A stretch of DNA of 64,000 bases from Rubrivivax sp. (GTDB lineage: Bacteria; Pseudomonadota; Gammaproteobacteria; Burkholderiales; Burkholderiaceae_C), in the NCBI GenBank assembly GCA_027491255.1, contig JAIXWM010000046.1, positions 1 through 64,000 on the forward strand, given 5' to 3'. Below, one piece after another: positions 28,840 to 41,294 of this stretch (the stretch's first letter is position 1; each line of letters starts with the position of its first letter). The notes under the pieces were generated by a model. It was given only the letters and a program-made list of their open reading frames with translations. It was not told where the DNA came from and did not search any database. A program made the position numbers and the translations under genes.

Positions 28840-29988
28840 ATGAGCCGGATCGACCGCATCGAGTTCCGCGGCATCAACGTCACGCCGCGCACCAACTGGT
28901 GTTTTCTGGAGGTGCGCACCGAGGACGGGCTGGTGGGCGTCGGCGAGTGCACGCTCTCCAACCACGAGGGCCTGCTCGCGGCCGAGGCGCAGCGGCTCGC
29001 CGCCGCGGCAGTCGGCCAGGATGCGCGGCAACGCAACCGGCTGGCGCGCCTGATCCCGCACGCGCCCGGCGGGCTGGTCGCCGCGACCATCGTGTCCGCC
29101 TTCGAGCAGGCGCTGGCCGATCTCGCCGCCCGCCGCGCCGGACAGCCCCTGCACCTGTTCCTCGGCGGCGCGCTGCGCGACCCGGTGCGCCTGTACGCCA
29201 ACATCAACCGCGGCGCCCATCCGCGCAGCCCCGACGGCTTTGCCGGCGCGGCGCGGCGCGCCGTGGCCGAAGGCTTTCGCGCATTGAAGCTCGCCCCCTT
29301 CGAGCCCCTGGTCTGGGAAGACGGCTTCTGCGAGACCAACCGCACCGCCTACGCCGAGGGCCTGGCGCGCATCGCCGCGGTGCGCGAGGCGATCGGCCCC
29401 GACATCGAGGTCATGGTCGACGCGCACTGGCGCTTCTCGCCCGGCGGCGCGGCCGGCCTGGTGGCCGACTTGGCCGAGTTCCGCCTGTACTGGCTCGAAT
29501 GCCCCATCGCCGAAGCAAACCGCGCCGAGATCCGGCGCCTGCGCGGCATGGCCAACGACCGCGGCATGCGGCTGGCCGGCGCCGAATCGCTGGCTGGCCT
29601 CGCCGCCTACCGGCCGCTCGTCGAGACCGGGTGCTACGACGTCCTGATGCCCGACGTGAAGCACGCCGGGGGCCTGGAGGAAATCCGCCGCATCGCCGCG
29701 CTGGCCCAGACCGCGGGTGTGGAGATCGCGCCCCACAACCCGACCGGCCCGGTCTGCCACGCGCATTCCGTGCACCTTTGCGCGGTGATCCCGAACTTCC
29801 TGTTCCTCGAGGTCCAGTACGGCGAGACCGAGGCCTTCTTCGACATGGTCGAGGGCGCGAGCCTGCGCTTCGAGCGCGGCGCGGCACCCCTGCCGCAGGC
29901 CGCGGGGCTGGGCGTGGCCCTCGGCCCCGGCCCGCACGCGCCCTGGAAACGCATCGAGGGCAGCTGGATGGACCCGCGCCTCGGGTGA
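28840..29988 (+). CDS. Mandelate racemase/muconate lactonizing enzyme family (enolase superfamily) protein
   Basis: GLVGVGECTLSNHEGLL...FRALKLAPFEP...DIEVMVDAHWRFS...YWLECPI...RLAGAESLAG...VLMPDVKHAGGLEEIRRIAALA...IAPHNPTGPVCHAHSVHL. Confidence 0.9.
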   Translation: MSRIDRIEFRGINVTPRTNWCFLEVRTEDGLVGVGECTLSNHEGLLAAEAQRLAAAAVGQDARQRNRLARLIPHAPGGLVAATIVSAFEQALADLAARRAGQPLHLFLGGALRDPVRLYANINRGAHPRSPDGFAGAARRAVAEGFRALKLAPFEPLVWEDGFCETNRTAYAEGLARIAAVREAIGPDIEVMVDAHWRFSPGGAAGLVADLAEFRLYWLECPIAEANRAEIRRLRGMANDRGMRLAGAESLAGLAAYRPLVETGCYDVLMPDVKHAGGLEEIRRIAALAQTAGVEIAPHNPTGPVCHAHSVHLCAVIPNFLFLEVQYGETEAFFDMVEGASLRFERGAAPLPQAAGLGVALGPGPHAPWKRIEGSWMDPRLG

Positions 29989-30010
29989 GCGCGTGAGGCG
30001 CGATCCTCGG

Positions 30011-30027
30011 GTTTCGCCGCATGAAAC
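30011..30027. promoter_or_regulatory. Palindromic operator-like site 3: GTTTC-GCCGCAT-GAAAC
   Basis: Same motif, 69 bp upstream of M81 paralog 3, first gene of a long plus-strand operon. Confidence 0.6.
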
Positions 30028-30096
30028 ACGACCGGGCCGTTCCCCGATGACCGCATCGCTACCATCGATCCGAGCCTGAAACCAGCTCACACTTCC

Positions 30097-31584
30097 ATGC
30101 GCATCGCACTCATCCACATCGGTCAGGAGACCAACGACTTCAACCCGGTGCCCACGACGCTGCGGGACTTCGAGTCCTTCGGCCTGTTCGAGGGCGACGA
30201 GGTGCTGCAGCGCCAGCAGGATCTGGGGCAGATCGGCGGCCATCTGCGGGCCGTTCGCGACTCGGGCCTGGACGTGCAGACCGTGCCCATCATCCGGGCC
30301 TGGGCCACGGCGGGGGGCCGCGTCACGCGCGAGTGCTTCGAGCTGTTCCAGCGCAAGATCACCGAGGGCCTGCGCTCGGCCGGCCGCATCGACGGCCTGG
30401 CGCTGCAGCTGCACGGGGCCTGCTCGGCCGAGGACATCGACGATGTCGAAGGGGAGCAGGTCGCGCTGTGCAGGCAGATCCTCGGCCCGGGCGTGCCCAT
30501 CGTGCTCGGGCTGGATCACCACGCCAACATCACGGCGAAGATGGTGGCGCACTGCGACGCCATCGTCGGCCACCGCACGCAACCGCACGACCCCTTCGAC
30601 ACCGGCGTCATCGGCACGCGGCTGCTGCTGCGCATCGTGCGGGGCGAGGTGCGGCCGGTGATGCGCTGGCGCAAGATCCCGCTGCTGTCGCACCAGGAAC
30701 AGTTCCTGACCGTCAAGGGGCCCATGAAGCGCTGGTTCGACCGCGCGCGCGAGCTGGAGTCCGACCCGCGGGTGCTGCAGGCGTCCAACTACCCGATGCA
30801 GCCCTGGCTCGACGTGGCCGAGGGCGGCTGGGCCACCATCGTCGTCACCGACGGCGACGCTGCCCTGGCCGACCGGCTGGCCGACGAGCTGGCCGACCTG
30901 GTCTGGTCGATGCGTGCGGACTTCCAGGTGCGCGAGGCCCTGCCCGTGGACGAGGCGGTGCGCCAGGCCGAGCTCGAGCCGCGCGGCGTGGTCGTGCTCA
31001 GCGACACCGGCGACACCGTCTTCGGCGGCTCGGCCGGCGACAGCAACCTGATCCTGGAGTCGATGCTGCGCCAGGGCACGAAGAAGCGGGCCTTGATTCC
31101 GCTGATCGAGCCGGTGACGGCACAGGCCCTGGTGCGGGCCGGTGTAGGGGCCACCCTCACGCTCGACGTCGGCGGGCACAGCGCGCCTGCGTTCTTCAAG
31201 CCCTTGCGGGTGACCGGCACGGTGCGCCGGGTGGGAGGCGGCTGGGTCCGCGTGGCGGGCCATCACCAGGAGACGGTGGACATGGGCGCGAGCGCGGTGT
31301 TCGAGGTCGGCCCGGTGACCCTGCTGGTGAGCGAGCTGCGCGGCGTGGCCGGCAACGTGCCCGACGTCTACCGCGCCTTCGGCATCGAGCCCGCCGACCA
31401 CCATGTCGCGGTCCTCAAGACCGCCTCCAACTTCCAGTACTTCGCGCCCATCACCTCACGCGTCATCCGGGCCGACACGCGTGGCCCGGGGCAGTCCGAC
31501 GTCTTCGGGCTGCCGTGGCGCCGCATCCCGCGCCCGGTGTACCCGTTGGACCCTATTGACGGCTGGCGCACGACCGCGCCATGA
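30097..31584 (+). CDS. M81 family metallopeptidase (MlrC-like), paralog 3
   Basis: MRIALIHIGQETNDFNPVPTTLRDFESFGLFEGDEVL...QLHGACSAEDIDDVEGEQV...GLDHHANITAKMVAH...GDTVFGGSAGDSNLIL. Confidence 0.9.
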   Translation: MRIALIHIGQETNDFNPVPTTLRDFESFGLFEGDEVLQRQQDLGQIGGHLRAVRDSGLDVQTVPIIRAWATAGGRVTRECFELFQRKITEGLRSAGRIDGLALQLHGACSAEDIDDVEGEQVALCRQILGPGVPIVLGLDHHANITAKMVAHCDAIVGHRTQPHDPFDTGVIGTRLLLRIVRGEVRPVMRWRKIPLLSHQEQFLTVKGPMKRWFDRARELESDPRVLQASNYPMQPWLDVAEGGWATIVVTDGDAALADRLADELADLVWSMRADFQVREALPVDEAVRQAELEPRGVVVLSDTGDTVFGGSAGDSNLILESMLRQGTKKRALIPLIEPVTAQALVRAGVGATLTLDVGGHSAPAFFKPLRVTGTVRRVGGGWVRVAGHHQETVDMGASAVFEVGPVTLLVSELRGVAGNVPDVYRAFGIEPADHHVAVLKTASNFQYFAPITSRVIRADTRGPGQSDVFGLPWRRIPRPVYPLDPIDGWRTTAP

Positions 31585-31630
31585 TCAGCCGGCACCGATG
31601 ACACGCATGACCCCTCGCAGGAGACACCCC

Positions 31631-33172
31631 ATGAACCGACCCGTCGACCGTCGCTCCGTCCTGGCCGCCTCGCTGGCGCTGGGGGCCGCACCACTGCTGG
31701 CTCCGCTGAGCGCCCGCGCGCAAGCCCTCAAGGGCGGGCGTCTGCGCGTGGCCATCCTGGCCGACATCGTCAACTTCGACCCGGCGCAGTTCTCGTCGCA
31801 GAACTTCCCGCTGATCAAGAGCCTGTACGACAGCCTGATCGAGTACACCGCCGACGGCGAAGCCGTGCCGAGCATCGCCTCGGCCTGGACCATCGGCGCG
31901 GGCAACAACTCGGTCACGCTGACGCTGCGCCGCGACGTCACCTTCCACAGCGGCGCGCCGTGCAACGCCGCGGCGGTGGCGGCCACGCTGAAGAAGGCTG
32001 CCGACCCGAAGGCGGGCAAGAACCTGTTCGCGACGATGGCCACGGTCAAGGACTGGACCGTCGTCGACCCGTACACGATCCGGCTGAACTTCAGCAGCCC
32101 GATGCCTGACAAGCAGATCACCGACCTGCTGCAGTTCATCTCCCCGATCGACCCGGCCGGCATCGCCGACGTCGAGGCCAAGCCGGCCGGCACCGGGCCC
32201 TACGTGCTGGCCGAGCGCGTGCTGGGCCAGCGCGTGCGCATGACTGCCAACCCGCGCTACTGGCGGGCCGAGAAGCCGCTGCTCAGCGAGGTGGTGCTCA
32301 CCGTCTTCAGCGACAACGACGCCGCCGCGGCGGCGCTGGAGTCGGGCTCGATCGACATGATCTACGGCGGTGCCTCGCGCCAGGCGCTGCGCCTGCGCTC
32401 GGCCGGCTACCAGCTGATCCAAGGGCCCGGCCCCTTGGTGCAGGTCTTTCGCATCAACACCACGCAAGGGCCCTTCAGGAACGAGAAGTTCCGCCAGGCC
32501 TTCAACTTCCTGATGGACCGCCAGGCCATCCTGCAGGTGGGCTATGCCGGCCTGGGCGAGATCACCGCCCTGCCCTGGGCGCCGGCCAGCCCGGCGGCCG
32601 ACAAGTCCTACAACAGCACCTACGCCTTCAACCTCGACAAGGCCCGCGCGCTGCTGACGGCCTCGGGCCTGTCGAAGGCCGAGATGGAAAACTGGAAGAT
32701 CCTGGTCAACGGTGGCGACCCGGCCACGGCCGCGATCAGCCAGGTCGTGCAGGGCACGCTGGCCAAGGTCGGCCTGAACGTGCAGCTCGACGTGCTGGGC
32801 ACGCCCGAGTTCACGACCGCGCTGCTGGCCGGCAAGTTCAATGCGCTGTTCGGTGGCATCGGCAACATCCAGAAGTTCCCGACCCGCGTCACGACCAACA
32901 GCATCTACCGCACGAGCAAGAACCCGGTGCTGGGCGATCCGCACCCGCATCCGGCCTACGTGGCGGCGATCGACCGCGTCAACAGCACCTTCGGCGCCGG
33001 CGCCGAGATCAAGGCCGCCTACGACCACCTGAACAAGGTGCTCGTCGACGCCGCCTTCGCGATCCCCACCAACACCTACGACATCGGCCTGATCGTCGCA
33101 GCGAAGAACGTCGGTGGCATCGTGCGCGAGATCGACAACATGCCGGTCTTCCGGACCATGGGCCTGCGTTGA
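31631..33172 (+). CDS. Peptide-type ABC transporter substrate-binding protein (SBP family 5), system 2
   Basis: MNRPVDRRSVLAASLALGAAPLLAPLSARAQALKGGRLRVAILADIVNFDPAQFSSQNFPLIKSLYDSLIEY...GTGPYVLAERVLGQRVRMTANPRYW. Confidence 0.92.
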   Translation: MNRPVDRRSVLAASLALGAAPLLAPLSARAQALKGGRLRVAILADIVNFDPAQFSSQNFPLIKSLYDSLIEYTADGEAVPSIASAWTIGAGNNSVTLTLRRDVTFHSGAPCNAAAVAATLKKAADPKAGKNLFATMATVKDWTVVDPYTIRLNFSSPMPDKQITDLLQFISPIDPAGIADVEAKPAGTGPYVLAERVLGQRVRMTANPRYWRAEKPLLSEVVLTVFSDNDAAAAALESGSIDMIYGGASRQALRLRSAGYQLIQGPGPLVQVFRINTTQGPFRNEKFRQAFNFLMDRQAILQVGYAGLGEITALPWAPASPAADKSYNSTYAFNLDKARALLTASGLSKAEMENWKILVNGGDPATAAISQVVQGTLAKVGLNVQLDVLGTPEFTTALLAGKFNALFGGIGNIQKFPTRVTTNSIYRTSKNPVLGDPHPHPAYVAAIDRVNSTFGAGAEIKAAYDHLNKVLVDAAFAIPTNTYDIGLIVAAKNVGGIVREIDNMPVFRTMGLR

Positions 33173-35205
33173 CGCTGCGTGTCCGTGGACTGACCGTCAG
33201 CTTCGTCGGCACCGGCCGGCCGGTGCCGGCGGTGCGTGGCATCGACCTCGACGTCGCTGCAGGCGAGGTGCTGGGCATCGTCGGCGAGTCGGGGTCGGGC
33301 AAAAGCGTCACGGCACTGGCCATCAGCGGCCTGCTGCCGCCCGAGGCGCGCCTGGAGGGCTCGATCGAGCTCGACGGCGTCGAGATCACGACGCTGGACG
33401 CCGAGTCGCTGCGGCGCATGCGCGGGCGCGACGTCGGCATGGTGTTCCAGGACCCGACGACCACGCTCAACCCGGTGTTCACCATCGGGCGCCAGGTCAT
33501 CGAAGGCCAGGTCGCGCACGGCCAGGTGCCCGCGGGCCAGGCCCACGCGCGCGCGGTCGAGCTGCTGCGCGAGGTCGACATCCCCGACCCTGCGGGCCGG
33601 GCGCAGCAGTACCCGCACCAGTTCTCCGGCGGCATGCGTCAGCGCGCGGTGATCGCGATGGCGATGTCGGGCAGGCCGCGGCTCATCATCGCCGACGAGC
33701 CGACGACGGCCTTGGACGTGACGGTGCAGGCCCAGGTGCTCGCGGTGCTGGCGCGGCGCCAGAAGGAAACCGGCGCCGCCGTCATCCTGATCACCCACGA
33801 CCTCGGGGTGGTGGCCGAGGTCGCTGACCGCGTGGCCGTGATGTACGGCGGCCGCGTCGTCGAGACCGGCAGCGTGCGCGAGATCTTCAAGCACCCGCGC
33901 CATCCCTACACCGTGGGGCTGCTGCGCAGCATCCCGCGCCTGGACGGCGGCGACGAGCGGCTCGTGCCCATCGTCGGCCAGCCCCCCACGCCTGCGCGCC
34001 TGCCCACCGGCTGCACCTTCCACCCACGTTGCGCACTCGGGCGCGAGCGCGCGCCCTGCCAGCAGCAGGAGCCCGCGCTGCAGGTGCTGGACGGCGCGCC
34101 GGGGGCGGGACCGCAGGCGCATGCCAGCGCCTGCCATTTCTCGGCCGAGGTGCCGGCCCTGCTGGCCGCCACGGCGCCGGCGGCCGGGTCCGCGGCTGCC
34201 ACGGCCCCGGCGCGCGGCAGCGGCGAGCCGCTGCTCGAGGTGCGTGGCCTGCAGGTGTACTTCCCGGTCCGCAGCGGCCTGCTGCGCCGGCGCGTGGGGT
34301 GGGTGCGCGCCGTGGACGGTGTCGACCTGACCGTGCGCCCCGGCGAGACCGTCGGGCTGGTGGGCGAGTCCGGCTGCGGCAAGACCACCACCGGCCGCGC
34401 CATCATGGGCCTGATCCCCAAGCACGGCGGCAGCGTGCGCTTCGACGGCCAGGACATCACGCACCTGCCGCGCGAGGGCATGCGCAAGGTCCGTCGGCAC
34501 CTGCAGTACATCTTCCAGGACCCCTACTCCTCGCTCAACCCGATCAAGACCGCAGGCGACATCGTGGCCGAGCCGCTGCGCATCCACGGCCTGTACGACG
34601 AGGCCGGCGGCGCGCGCTGGGTGGCGCAGCTGTTCGAGCTCGTCGGCCTGTCACCGACGATGGCCAGCCGCTACCCGCGCGAGTTCTCCGGCGGCCAGCG
34701 CCAGCGCATCGGCATCGCGCGCGCGCTGTCGCTCAAGCCGCGGATGCTGATCCTGGACGAGCCGGTGGCCGCGCTGGACGTGTCGATCCAGGCCCAGGTC
34801 GTCAACCTGCTGCAGGACCTGCAGCGCGAACTGGGACTGGCCTACCTGTTCATCGCCCACGACCTCTCGGTCGTGCGCCACATCTGCGACCGGGTCACCG
34901 TGATGTACCTGGGCCGGGTGGTCGAGGAGAGCGACGCCGCCACGCTGTACGGGGAGCCCGTGCACCCCTACACGCAGTCGCTGATGTCGGCGGTGCCGCT
35001 GCCCGACCCCGATGCGCGCTACCAGCGCCGGCGCATCATCCTCGAAGGCGACATCCCGAACCCGGCGCGGCCGCCCTCGGGCTGCCACTTCCACCCGCGC
35101 TGCTTCAAGGCCAGCGAGCTGTGCCGCTCGCAAGCCCCCGGCTACCGCGCCTTCCCCGGCCTGCCCACGCACGTCGCCTGCCACCACGCCGGAGCGCAGC
35201 AGTGA
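33169..35205 (+). CDS. Fused dual-ATPase peptide ABC transporter ATP-binding protein (DppD-DppF-like), system 2
   Basis: Two complete ABC modules: [27 protein letters not shown] and [31 protein letters not shown] start overlapping the preceding TGA. Confidence 0.92.
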   Translation: MTLRVRGLTVSFVGTGRPVPAVRGIDLDVAAGEVLGIVGESGSGKSVTALAISGLLPPEARLEGSIELDGVEITTLDAESLRRMRGRDVGMVFQDPTTTLNPVFTIGRQVIEGQVAHGQVPAGQAHARAVELLREVDIPDPAGRAQQYPHQFSGGMRQRAVIAMAMSGRPRLIIADEPTTALDVTVQAQVLAVLARRQKETGAAVILITHDLGVVAEVADRVAVMYGGRVVETGSVREIFKHPRHPYTVGLLRSIPRLDGGDERLVPIVGQPPTPARLPTGCTFHPRCALGRERAPCQQQEPALQVLDGAPGAGPQAHASACHFSAEVPALLAATAPAAGSAAATAPARGSGEPLLEVRGLQVYFPVRSGLLRRRVGWVRAVDGVDLTVRPGETVGLVGESGCGKTTTGRAIMGLIPKHGGSVRFDGQDITHLPREGMRKVRRHLQYIFQDPYSSLNPIKTAGDIVAEPLRIHGLYDEAGGARWVAQLFELVGLSPTMASRYPREFSGGQRQRIGIARALSLKPRMLILDEPVAALDVSIQAQVVNLLQDLQRELGLAYLFIAHDLSVVRHICDRVTVMYLGRVVEESDAATLYGEPVHPYTQSLMSAVPLPDPDARYQRRRIILEGDIPNPARPPSGCHFHPRCFKASELCRSQAPGYRAFPGLPTHVACHHAGAQQ

Positions 35206-36077
35206 ACGCGGCAGCCGCGCGCGAGACCCTGCGCCGCGTGCTCGGCCACCGCGGCGCCCTGCTGAGCGTGCTCTACCTCGGGCTGATGATCCTGGCCTCG
35301 CTGCTGGTCGGTTGGGCGCTGCCGCTGGACCCGCTGGGACAGGACTACGTCAACATGCTTCAAGGCCCGAGCGCCGCGCACTGGTTCGGCACCGACGAAC
35401 TCGGCCGCGACGTGCTGGCGCGCGTGGTGTACGGCGCGCGCACCTCGCTCGTCACCGCCGCCGGCGCGGTCGCGATCGCGGCGGCCATCGGCGTGCCCAT
35501 CGGTCTGGTCGCCGGCTACTTCGGCGGCTGGCGCGACGCCGTGCTGATGCGCTTCGTCGACGTGCTGCTGTCGCTGCCGGGCATCCTGTTCGCGATGGCC
35601 ATGATCGCCGTGCTCGGCCGCAGCCAGGTGGCAGCGCTGGTGGCGGTGGGCATCACCGGCGTGCCCACCTTTGCCCGCATCACACGCGCCCAGGTGCTGT
35701 CGCTGCGCCAGCGCGACTTCGTCACCGCGGTCGAGGCCCTGGGTGGCTCGGCGGCCTACAACATGTTCCGCACCGTCCTGCCCAACGCCTGGAGCCCGAT
35801 CCTCGTGCAGGTGGTGATCCTGTCGTCGATGGCCATCCTCATCGAGGCCTCGCTCGCCTTCCTGGGCCTGGGCATCCCGCCCCCGACGCCGAGCTGGGGC
35901 GAGATGCTGCGCACGGGCAAGTCCTACCTGCACGACGCGCCCACGTACGCGATCTTCCCCGGCCTGGTGCTCACGTTCACGATCCTGTCGCTCGACACCC
36001 TGGGGCGCACCCTGGCTCGGGTGCTCGAAGACCGGCACGAAGCCGTCGAGCCGGCACCCGAAGGAGGCCGGCCGTGA
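35202..36077 (+). CDS. Oligopeptide ABC transporter permease (DppC-like), system 2
   Basis: GPSAAHWFGTDELGRDVLARVVYGARTSLVTAAGAVA...LIEASLAFLGLGIPPPTPSWGEML; GTG start. Confidence 0.93.
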   Translation: MNAAAARETLRRVLGHRGALLSVLYLGLMILASLLVGWALPLDPLGQDYVNMLQGPSAAHWFGTDELGRDVLARVVYGARTSLVTAAGAVAIAAAIGVPIGLVAGYFGGWRDAVLMRFVDVLLSLPGILFAMAMIAVLGRSQVAALVAVGITGVPTFARITRAQVLSLRQRDFVTAVEALGGSAAYNMFRTVLPNAWSPILVQVVILSSMAILIEASLAFLGLGIPPPTPSWGEMLRTGKSYLHDAPTYAIFPGLVLTFTILSLDTLGRTLARVLEDRHEAVEPAPEGGRP

Positions 36078-37021
36078 TCGGCTTCATCCTGCGCCGCCTC
36101 GCCCAGCTGCTGCCCGTGCTGCTGATCGCCTCGATCGGTATCTGGGGGATGATCTACGCCGTCCCCGGCGACCCGGTGGCGGTGATCGTGGGCGAGAACG
36201 CGACGCCCGAGCAGATGCAGGCGGTGCGCGAGCGTCTCGGCCTGGACCGCCCGGCACACGCGCAGTACCTGTCCTGGCTGGGCAACGCGCTGCAGGGCGA
36301 CCTGGGCCTGTCGATTCAGAACCGTGAGCCGGTGCGCGACCTGATCGCGCAGCGCATCCCGGCCACGATACAGCTTGGCCTGGCCGCCACGGTCGTGGGC
36401 CTGCTGCTCGGGATCCCCGTGGCGGTGATCAGCGCGCTGCGGCCCGGGTCCTGGATCGACCGCTCGCTCAGCGGCTGGAGCGCCCTGGCCCTGGGCGTGC
36501 CCACCTTCTGGCTCGGCATCCTGCTGATTCTGCTGTTCGCCGTGCATTTGCGTTGGCTGCCGGCGGCGTCCACCTACGTGTCCTTCCTCGAGTCGCCGGG
36601 GCAGGCGGTGCTGAACCTGTTCCTGCCCGCACTCACGCTCGGCGTCTATGTCTCGGGCATCTTCGCGCGCTTCCTGCGCGCCTCGCTGCTGGGCGAGCTG
36701 CGCGCCGACTACGTGCGCACCGCGCGCTCCAAGGGGCTGCGCGAGCGCGACGTCGTCGGCCGCCACGTGATGCGCAACGCGCTGCTGCCCTTCGTCACCA
36801 TCGTCGGCCTGATGATGGCCAACTTCATCGGCGGCACCGTCGTCACCGAATCGGTCTTCACCTACCCGGGCCTGGGACGGTTGCTGATCCAGGCCATCAG
36901 CACGCGCGACTACCCGCTGATCCAGGGCTGCATCCTGTTCATCCTGGTGGTCTTCGTGCTGATCAACCTGCTGGTCGACGTGCTCTACGCCTACATCGAC
37001 CCGCGGATCAACTACGACTGA
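36074..37021 (+). CDS. Oligopeptide ABC transporter permease (DppB-like), system 2
   Basis: VIGFILRRLAQLLPVLLIASIGIWGMIYAVPGDPVAVIVGENATPEQ...VVTESVFTYPGLGRLLIQAI. Confidence 0.93.
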   Translation: MIGFILRRLAQLLPVLLIASIGIWGMIYAVPGDPVAVIVGENATPEQMQAVRERLGLDRPAHAQYLSWLGNALQGDLGLSIQNREPVRDLIAQRIPATIQLGLAATVVGLLLGIPVAVISALRPGSWIDRSLSGWSALALGVPTFWLGILLILLFAVHLRWLPAASTYVSFLESPGQAVLNLFLPALTLGVYVSGIFARFLRASLLGELRADYVRTARSKGLRERDVVGRHVMRNALLPFVTIVGLMMANFIGGTVVTESVFTYPGLGRLLIQAISTRDYPLIQGCILFILVVFVLINLLVDVLYAYIDPRINYD

Positions 37022-37038
37022 AGCGCCCGCAGAGCCTC

Positions 37039-38526
37039 ATGACGCGCATCGCCATCGCAGGCTTCCAGCACGAGTCGAACACCTTCTCCGCGATCCCGGC
37101 AAGCTGGGAGAAGTTCGAGCGCTCAGGCGTGCTCGAAGGCGATACGATCCGGCAACGCTACGCGCAGTCGCAGTCCACGCTGGCGGGCTTCCTGGCCCTC
37201 GGGCCGCAGGCGCCCGGCGTGCAGCTCGAGCCGCTCGTGTTCACGCGCCTGACACCGATGGGCGCGCTGACGCCGCAAGCCCGCGGGAATATCTTCGACC
37301 GCATCCTGGACGCGCTGCGCCGCGGCGGGCCGTGGGATGGCGTGCTGCTGGCCCTGCACGGCGCAGCCGTGGCCGAGGACTGCGACGACCCCGAGGGCGA
37401 GCTGACCGCGGCGGTGCGGGCGCTGGTCGGCCCCGCGGTGCCCATCGGCGTGACGCTGGACATGCATGCCAACGTGTCCCAGCGCATGATCGCGCAGGCC
37501 GACGTGACGACGGTCTATCAGACCAACCCCCACATCGACGCGCGCGAGCAGGCGCTGCGCTGCGCGCGCCTGCTGCTCGACTGTGTCGCAGGGCGCATCC
37601 ACCCCTGTGCGGCGCTGGCGCAACCGCCGCTGGTGGTGAACATCCTGAACCAGGGCACGGACGAGGCGCCGATGTCTGTGCTGCTGGCCCGGGCGGCGGA
37701 TCACCAGCGCCGGCCCGGGGTGCTGTCGGTCAGCGTGATCGAGGGCTACCCCTATGCCGACGTCCCCGACATGGGCATGTCCTTCCTGGCCATCACCGAC
37801 GGCAGACCCGACCTCGCGCGCGAGATCGCCGACGATCTGGCCGCCCTGGCCTGGTCGCAGCGTGCCGCGCTGAACCAGGGCGGGCTGTCGATCGAGCAAG
37901 CGCTGCGGGCGGCGCTGGCCGGCCCGCCCGGGCCGGCCGTGCTCTTCGATGTCGGTGACAACGTCGGTGGCGGATCTCCGGGCGACGGCACGCACCTGCT
38001 GCATGCGGCGCGGCGGCTGGGCATCGGCTCGGTGCTGCAGGCCTTGCGCGACGCGGACGCAGTCCGGGCCTGCCAGGCGGCAGGTCCGGGTGGTCTGGTG
38101 GACGTGATGGCTGGCGGCCGTCAGGACAGCCGGCATGGCGCGCCACTGCGGCTGCGCGGCCATGTGACGGCGCTGTCCGACGGCCGGTATCAGGCCAAGG
38201 GCCCGACCCACGGCGGCTTCAGCCACTACGATGACGGCCCGAGCGCGTCGGTGGTCACCGACGAAGGCTGGGGGCTGGTGCTGTCCACGCTGAGCAGCGG
38301 CACCCAGAGCCTGGAGCAGTTCCGCCACCTCGGGCTGGAGCCTGCCGACTACCGGATCATCGTGGCCAAGGGCGTGCACTCGCCGCGGCCGACCGTGGCG
38401 CCGATCGCCCGGTCGATGCACTGGGTGGCCACGCCAGGCGTGACGACGGCGGACCTGTCCACCTTCGAATACCACCACCGCCGCCGGCCGATGTACCCCT
38501 TCGAAGCCGACGCCTGCCTGCCCTGA
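37039..38526 (+). CDS. M81 family metallopeptidase (MlrC-like), paralog 4
   Basis: MTRIAIAGFQHESNTFSAIPASWEKFERSGVLEGDTIRQRYAQSQSTLAGFLAL...TLDMHANVSQRMIAQADVTTVYQTNPHID...GDNVGGGSPGDGTHLL. Confidence 0.92.
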   Translation: MTRIAIAGFQHESNTFSAIPASWEKFERSGVLEGDTIRQRYAQSQSTLAGFLALGPQAPGVQLEPLVFTRLTPMGALTPQARGNIFDRILDALRRGGPWDGVLLALHGAAVAEDCDDPEGELTAAVRALVGPAVPIGVTLDMHANVSQRMIAQADVTTVYQTNPHIDAREQALRCARLLLDCVAGRIHPCAALAQPPLVVNILNQGTDEAPMSVLLARAADHQRRPGVLSVSVIEGYPYADVPDMGMSFLAITDGRPDLAREIADDLAALAWSQRAALNQGGLSIEQALRAALAGPPGPAVLFDVGDNVGGGSPGDGTHLLHAARRLGIGSVLQALRDADAVRACQAAGPGGLVDVMAGGRQDSRHGAPLRLRGHVTALSDGRYQAKGPTHGGFSHYDDGPSASVVTDEGWGLVLSTLSSGTQSLEQFRHLGLEPADYRIIVAKGVHSPRPTVAPIARSMHWVATPGVTTADLSTFEYHHRRRPMYPFEADACLP

Positions 38527-38527
38527 A

Positions 38528-38549
38528 CCCGCAGCAGGCAGGCTGCGGG
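38528..38549. terminator. Hairpin between convergent genes: CCCGCAGC-aggcag-GCTGCGGG
   Basis: Perfect 8-bp stem, 6-nt loop in the convergent M81/DppF-like intergenic gap. Confidence 0.5.
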
Positions 38550-38581
38550 ACGCGCGGCATGGAGGGAAGCCTCTCAGGCCC

Positions 38582-40424
<1,843 letters not shown>

Positions 40425-40428
<4 letters not shown>

Positions 40429-41294
40429 CGGTGGCTCACGTCCAGGAACTCGCGCAGGCCGTTGGCGAGCACGATGAAGGTCATCGTCGCGTAGGTGATC
40501 GCCACCGCCGGCCCGACCACGGTCAAGGGCGCCAGCTCCATGAACTGGCGCGCCTCGGACAGCATGCTGCCCCAGTTGGGGTTGGGCGGCGGCGGGCCGA
40601 TGCCCAGGAAAGACAGCGCCGTGACCGTGAAGATCGTGTGTGCCAGCGTCAGGCTGGTCTGGACCAGGATCGGCGAGATCACCAGCGGCAGCACATGGCG
40701 TGTGGCGATCGCGAATTCCGACACGCCGACGCTGCGGGCTGCCTCGACGTGATCCCAGCGCTTGATGCTCAGCACAGGGCCGCGGACGACCCGGGCCAGC
40801 GTCGGGGTGTAGACGATGGCGATGGTGAGGATCAGGTTGGGCACGCTCGGCCCAAGCGCGGCCACCACGGCGATCGCGAGCAGGAACACGGGGAAGGCGA
40901 ACACGATGTCCAGCGCCCGCATGAGCACCTGGTCGACCCAGCCCCCCAGGTAACCCGCAGTCAGCCCCAGGACGAGGCCGCAGGCCACGGCGAGCCCCAC
41001 CGCCACAAAGGTGATGAACAGCGTGGTGCGGCCGCCGATGATCAGCCGGCTGAGGACATCGCGCCCGATGGAATCGGTGCCCAGCCAGTGCGCCGCAGTC
41101 GGGCCGGCCAGCGAATCGGGCGAGGTGCGGGTGGCGTCATGGGGCGCCACCACCGGCCCGAGCAGCGTCAGCAGCAGCATCAGGGCGAGCATGACCACGC
41201 CGATGGTCAGCAGCACCGCGCCGCGCGGCCGGCGCCTGACGGGTGGCGTCGACGGGGTCGCGCCGCCCTCGTCGACCGGCGCAGCCTCAGTCAT
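40425..41294 (-). CDS. Oligopeptide ABC transporter permease (DppC-like), system 3
   Basis: GPTAAHWLGTDSIGRDVLSRLIIGGRTTLFI...FTVTALSFLGIGPPPPNPNWGSMLSEARQFM. Confidence 0.93.

Noticed and set aside
28450-31404. 984-aa minus-strand ORF
   Set aside because: Antisense to enolase-superfamily and M81 genes with clear family motifs; composition typical of GC-driven shadow frames.
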